Positions 60,218 to 64,000 of a stretch of 64,000 nt of DNA are shown here, one piece after another (positions within the stretch are counted from its first letter, which is position 1; the number at the start of each line of letters is the position of its first letter). The translations under genes were made by a program, and so were the position numbers. The notes below the pieces were generated by a model that saw nothing but the letters and a program-made list of their open reading frames with translations, ran no database searches and was not told where the DNA came from. Origin of the DNA: Mesorhizobium sp. M1C.F.Ca.ET.210.01.1.1 (GTDB lineage Bacteria > Pseudomonadota > Alphaproteobacteria > Rhizobiales > Rhizobiaceae); assembly GCF_004791585.1 (NCBI RefSeq), contig NZ_SRUU01000012.1, forward strand, positions 124,001-188,000. Direction: 5' to 3'.

Positions 60218-62989
60218 ATGCTCGACCGGACGGCGCCGCGGCCTTGTCTTCAAGACAGGTCGCGCGGCTGGAGAACGTCGGCCATGTCTATGGAAAGGTC
60301 GAGGCTCTCAATGCCATATCGCTGGACGTCCCCGCCGGCTGTATGGTCGGCCTGATCGGACCGGACGGCGTCGGCAAATCCAGCCTGCTTTCCCTGATCG
60401 CCGGGGCGCGGACGATACAGGAAGGGCATGTCGAGGTGCTGGGCGGCGACATGGCCGATCTCCATCATCGGCAGAGCGTCTACCCCAGGATCGCCTATAT
60501 GCCGCAGGGCACCGACGCTGTCCGTCTTCGACAACATCGACTTCTTTGGCCGCCTTTTCGGGCATGACCGGCAGGAGCGGGAACGCCGCATCGGTGAGCT
60601 TCTGAGGCGCACCGGGCTTGCACCTTTCGCCGATCGGCAGGCCGGCAAGCTTTCGGGCGGCATGAAACAGAAACTCGGCCTCTGCTGCGCCCTCATCCAC
60701 GATCCGGACCTCCTGATCCTGGACGAGCCGACCACCGGCGTCGATCCTTTGTCGCGCCGCCAGTTCTGGGAACTGATCGATGAGATCCGCAAGAGCCGCG
60801 ACGGCATGAGCGTCGTCATCGCAACGGCTTACATGGAGGAGGCCTCGCGCTTCGACTGGCTGGTGGCGATGAATGGAGGCCGGGTGCTCGCATCCGGAGC
60901 CCCGGCCGACCTGCTTGAAAGGACCGGCGCGCCCGACCTCGACGCCGCCTTCATCGCCCTTCTCCCGCCGCAGAAGCGAGGCAGCCACGAGACAGTGGTG
61001 ATCCCCCCGCGGCCCGCCGATGCCGACGGTGTGTCCGCCATCGAGGCCGAACACCTCACCATGCGTTTCGGCGATTTCACCGCCGTCGACGACGTGAGCT
61101 TCCGCATCGGCCGGGGCGAAATCTTCGGCTTCCTGGGCTCGAATGGCTGCGGCAAGACGACCACCATGAAGATGCTGACCGGACTGCTTGAGCCGAGCCA
61201 GGGCAAGGCACGGCTGTTTGGACGCGAGATCGACCCTCGCGACATCGAAGTGCGGCGACGTGTCGGCTACATGTCGCAGGGATTCTCCCTCTACTCGGAG
61301 CTGACGGTTCAGCAGAACCTGGTGCTGCATGCCCGTCTCTTCGGCATGGCCGACGCCGCGATCCCGTCCCGGGTCGAGGAGGTCGCGCGTCAGTTCGGTC
61401 TGGCCGACAATGTCGACACGCTGCCCGAAGCGTTGCCGCTCGGCATCCGCCAGCGGCTGTCGCTGGCGGTGGCGATGATCCATTCTCCGGAGATACTGAT
61501 CCTCGACGAGCCTACCTCCGGCGTCGATCCGGTTGCCCGCGACGGGTTCTGGCGGATTCTTGGCGACCTCTCCCGCAAGGGGAACGTGACGATCTTCGTC
61601 TCCACGCATTTCATGAACGAGGCGGAGCGCTGCGATCGCATCTCGCTCATGCATGCCGGCAAAGTCCTGATCAGCGACACGCCCGCCAGCATCGTCGAGA
61701 GCCGCTCGGCGGCAACGCTGGAGGAGGCCTTTGTCGGATATCTGGAGGAAGCGGCAGGTTTGGAGCAGCCTGATACGCCCGGCCCAGCCGCTGAAATAAT
61801 GCCGCTCGCGGAAGCGCCCGGTGCGCCGCATAGCCGCCCTGAAAAGAGCCGTGCCGGCCGTTTCTTCGATCTGCGCCGCATGTTCGCCTACACCCGGCGC
61901 GAGGCGCTTGAACTCGTACGCGATCCGATCCGCGCCACGCTGGCCACCATCGGCAGCCTCATCCTGATGTTTGTCGTGGGCTACGGCATCAACATGGACG
62001 TCGAGAATCTCTCCTTTGCCGTCCTTGATCGCGACGACACGACGATCAGCCGGGACTATACGCTCCAGATCGCCGGCTCGCGCTATTTCACCGAGAAGGC
62101 TCCGATCACCGACTATGCCGATCTCGACCGGCGCATGGAAGACGGGGAACTCAGTCTCGCCATCGAGATTCCACCCGGCTTCGGACGCGACCTCGCGCGC
62201 GGCCGCCAAGTCACGATCGGCGCGTGGATCGACGGCGCCATGCCGGCGCGCGCCGAAACCGTGCAGGGCTATGTCTCGGGAATGCATGCCGGCTGGCTTA
62301 CGCGCAAGGCGCGCGAACTCTACGGCGACGCCGCCACCGCCAGCGCCTTCCAGCTCGATATCCGCTATCGCTACAATCCCGACGTACGAAGCCTCGACGC
62401 CATCGTTCCGGCCGTTATCCCGATGCTTCTCCTGCTGATCCCGGCGATGCTGGCCGTACTGAGCGTCGTACGCGAGAAAGAACTCGGCTCCATCATCAAT
62501 TTCTACGTCACGCCCGTGACCCGGCTTGAGTTCCTGGTCGGCAAGCAGATCCCCTATGTCGTCCTTGCGATGCTGAACTTCGCGCTGTTGACGATCTTTG
62601 CCATCTTCATTTTTGGCGTGCCCCTGACCGGCAGTCTTCCGGCTTTCGCGGTCGCTGCCCTTCTCTACGTCATGGCCACGACGGCAATGGGACTTTTTCT
62701 GTCGACCTTCATGAGCAGCCAGATCGCGGCAATCTTCGGAACCGCGCTGCTTACCATGATCCCCGCCACCCAATATTCGGGCATGATCGATCCGGTGTCG
62801 TCGCTCCAGGGCGTGGGCGCGTTCATCGGCCGGATCTATCCGACCACCTATTTCGTGACGATCTCGCGCGGCGTCTTTTCCAAGGCGCTCAGCTTTGCCG
62901 ACCTGTCCGGCGCGTTCGTGCCGTTGCTCGTCGCCATTCCGGTGCTGCTCGGCCTTGGAGCGGCTTTCTTGAGAAAACAGGCCCGCTAA
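60214..62989 (+). pseudogene. rbbA: RbbA-type double ATPase/ABC-2 transporter, frameshifted
   Basis: RbbA proteins (about 910 residues) join two ABC ATPase domains to an ABC-2 membrane domain. Frame one runs from ATG 60214 to 60510 (Walker [10 protein letters not shown], ending RIAYMPQG). The reading then continues in another frame from 60515 ([16 protein letters not shown]). Four bases (ACCG) stand where relatives have about seven codons, consistent with a 17-nt deletion. After the shift the first signature LSGGMKQK, Walker [13 protein letters not shown], second Walker [11 protein letters not shown], Walker [13 protein letters not shown] and six membrane helices are all intact. Sequencing error or recent mutation are both possible. 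The first frame stops at 60567. Confidence 0.8.
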
Positions 62990-64000
62990 TGCGCATCGCC
63001 AACATATACAACCTCGGCATAAAGGAACTGCGCGGCCTCGTGCGGGATCCGATGATGCTAGTGCTGATCGTCTACGCCTTCACCGCCGCCATCTACACCG
63101 CGTCCAAGGCGATGCCAGAGACGCTCAATCACGCTCCGATCGCCATCGTCGACGAGGATCAGTCGCCGGTCTCATCGCGTATCGTCACGGCATTTTATCC
63201 GCCCTACTTCACCGCGCCCCTGCTTATCTCCCAGCCTGAGATGGACAGCCGCATGGATTCAGGCACGGACACCTTCGCGCTGGACATTCCGCCGAACTTC
63301 CAGCGCGATCTCCTGGCCGGCCGGTCGCCAACGGTTCAGCTCAACATCGACGCCACCCGTATGTCGCAGGCATTTACCGGCGGAGGTTACATTCAGTCGA
63401 TCGTTTCCGGACAGGTGGACGAATTCCTGAACCACTACCGCTCCAAGGCTTCCCTTCCGGTCGACCTCGACATGCGGGCGCGCTTCAGCCCCGAACTCAA
63501 CAAGGGCTGGTTCGGCGCCGTCACCGATGCGATCTCCTCCATCACGATGCTGTCGATCGTGCTTACCGGCGCGGCGCTGATACGCGAGCGCGAGCACGGG
63601 ACGATCGAGCACCTCCTGGTGATGCCGGTCACCCCGTTCGAGATCATGACAAGCAAGATCTGGTCGATGAGCATCGTTGTGCTCGTAGCGTCCGGCCTGG
63701 CGCTCGTCTTCGTCATCCAGGGACTGCTGTCGGTCCCGATCAACGGATCGATCGCGCTCTTCATGGTGGGCGCGGCCCTCGACATTGTCGCCATGACGTG
63801 CATGGGGATATTCCTTGCCACCATCGCCGGTTCCATGCCGCAATTCGGCCTGTTGCTGATGATGGTGCTCCTGCCTCTGCAGGTGCTGTCCGGCGGCGTG
63901 ACTCCGCGCGAGAGCATGCCGCTCGCTATCCAGGCCATCATGCTCGCCGCGCCCAACACGCATTTCGTCATGCTGGCCCAGGCGGTGCTTTTCCGCGGCG
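62989..64000 (+). CDS. ABC-2 type transporter permease (YhhJ-like), 3' partial
   Basis: It starts at ATG 62989, overlapping the rbbA TAA stop, and stays open to the window end (337 codons). It begins MRIANIYNLGIKELRGLVRD. A first membrane helix (MMLVLIVYAFTAAIYTA) is followed by a periplasmic domain of about 190 residues with PIAIVDEDQSPVSSRIV. The ABC-2 helices come after GAALIREREHGTIEHLLVMP, typical of YhhJ. With the HlyD protein and RbbA it makes an exporter of unknown cargo. The remaining C-terminal part is beyond the window. Confidence 0.88.
   Translation, partial: MRIANIYNLGIKELRGLVRDPMMLVLIVYAFTAAIYTASKAMPETLNHAPIAIVDEDQSPVSSRIVTAFYPPYFTAPLLISQPEMDSRMDSGTDTFALDIPPNFQRDLLAGRSPTVQLNIDATRMSQAFTGGGYIQSIVSGQVDEFLNHYRSKASLPVDLDMRARFSPELNKGWFGAVTDAISSITMLSIVLTGAALIREREHGTIEHLLVMPVTPFEIMTSKIWSMSIVVLVASGLALVFVIQGLLSVPINGSIALFMVGAALDIVAMTCMGIFLATIAGSMPQFGLLLMMVLLPLQVLSGGVTPRESMPLAIQAIMLAAPNTHFVMLAQAVLFRG

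Noticed and set aside
60308-62773. An 821-codon open frame antisense to rbbA
   Set aside because: It mirrors the codon bias of the rbbA strand, has no family features and is dominated by Arg, Gly, Asp and His, as expected of a GC-rich shadow.
1-64000. CRISPR arrays, tRNA or rRNA genes, IS elements
   Set aside because: No regular spacer-repeat array, cloverleaf-like sequence or transposase frame was seen; the repeats present are dispersed palindromes.

Overview
The window is GC-rich, gene-dense DNA of a rhizobial alphaproteobacterium, most like Mesorhizobium. This rests on the content: many ABC importers, a rhizobial-style C-P lyase operon with two phnE genes, and dispersed palindromic repeats of kinds I recall as abundant in Mesorhizobium. 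No ribosomal, phage, transposase or tRNA gene was seen, so the assignment is inference.

Layout. 1-2130: end of a ribose-type sugar importer operon with a zinc dehydrogenase. 2419-13843: phosphonate utilisation, with phnF reversed, then phnGHIJKL, a hexapeptide acyltransferase, a 2H-phosphoesterase-like protein, phnC, phnD and two phnE genes. Pho-box-like direct repeats lie before phnG and phnC. phnM, phnN and phnP are not in the window. 14140-21877: sugar or sugar-acid catabolism, with three TIM-barrel isomerase/epimerases, a Gfo/Idh/MocA dehydrogenase, an enolase-superfamily dehydratase, a FadR-type regulator and a 2-hydroxyacid dehydrogenase. 21928-28330: miscellaneous genes (amidase, GFA protein, Acg-like nitroreductase, MFS exporter with divergent AraC regulator, cupin). 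28366-34123: a reversed sugar ABC operon with two different ATPases and a 73-residue membrane protein. The 11-base operator TGGTATTACCA occurs both before this operon and before the 14-17 kb catabolic genes, so transporter and enzymes are probably one regulon.

34491-37782: a TetR regulator diverging from a split Tm-1-like pair plus a cupin. 37829-45137: an M24 peptidase diverging from a complete dipeptide-type ABC operon that ends in an ATC-hydrolase-family enzyme. 45276-54178: a DeoR regulator, then polyamine genes (PuuB-like oxidase, PuuA-like ligase, an SDR and a PotABCD-type importer) next to a divergent LuxR regulator. 55083-57203: mannonate dehydratase and a divergent GntR regulator. 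57492-58847: a second glutamine-synthetase-like enzyme. 58983-64000: a perfect FNR/FixK box before an HlyD, RbbA, YhhJ-type export operon whose rbbA is frameshifted; the last gene runs off the window.

Most striking. Two unrelated palindromic repeats sit in frame inside coding genes, one adding a tail to PhnJ and one adding about 54 residues to a peptide-transporter ATPase. The C-P lyase operon carries a 2H-phosphoesterase-like gene where a cyclic-phosphate hydrolase would be useful. TGGTnnnACCA operators tie separated operons together. rbbA looks broken by a deletion of about 17 nt.
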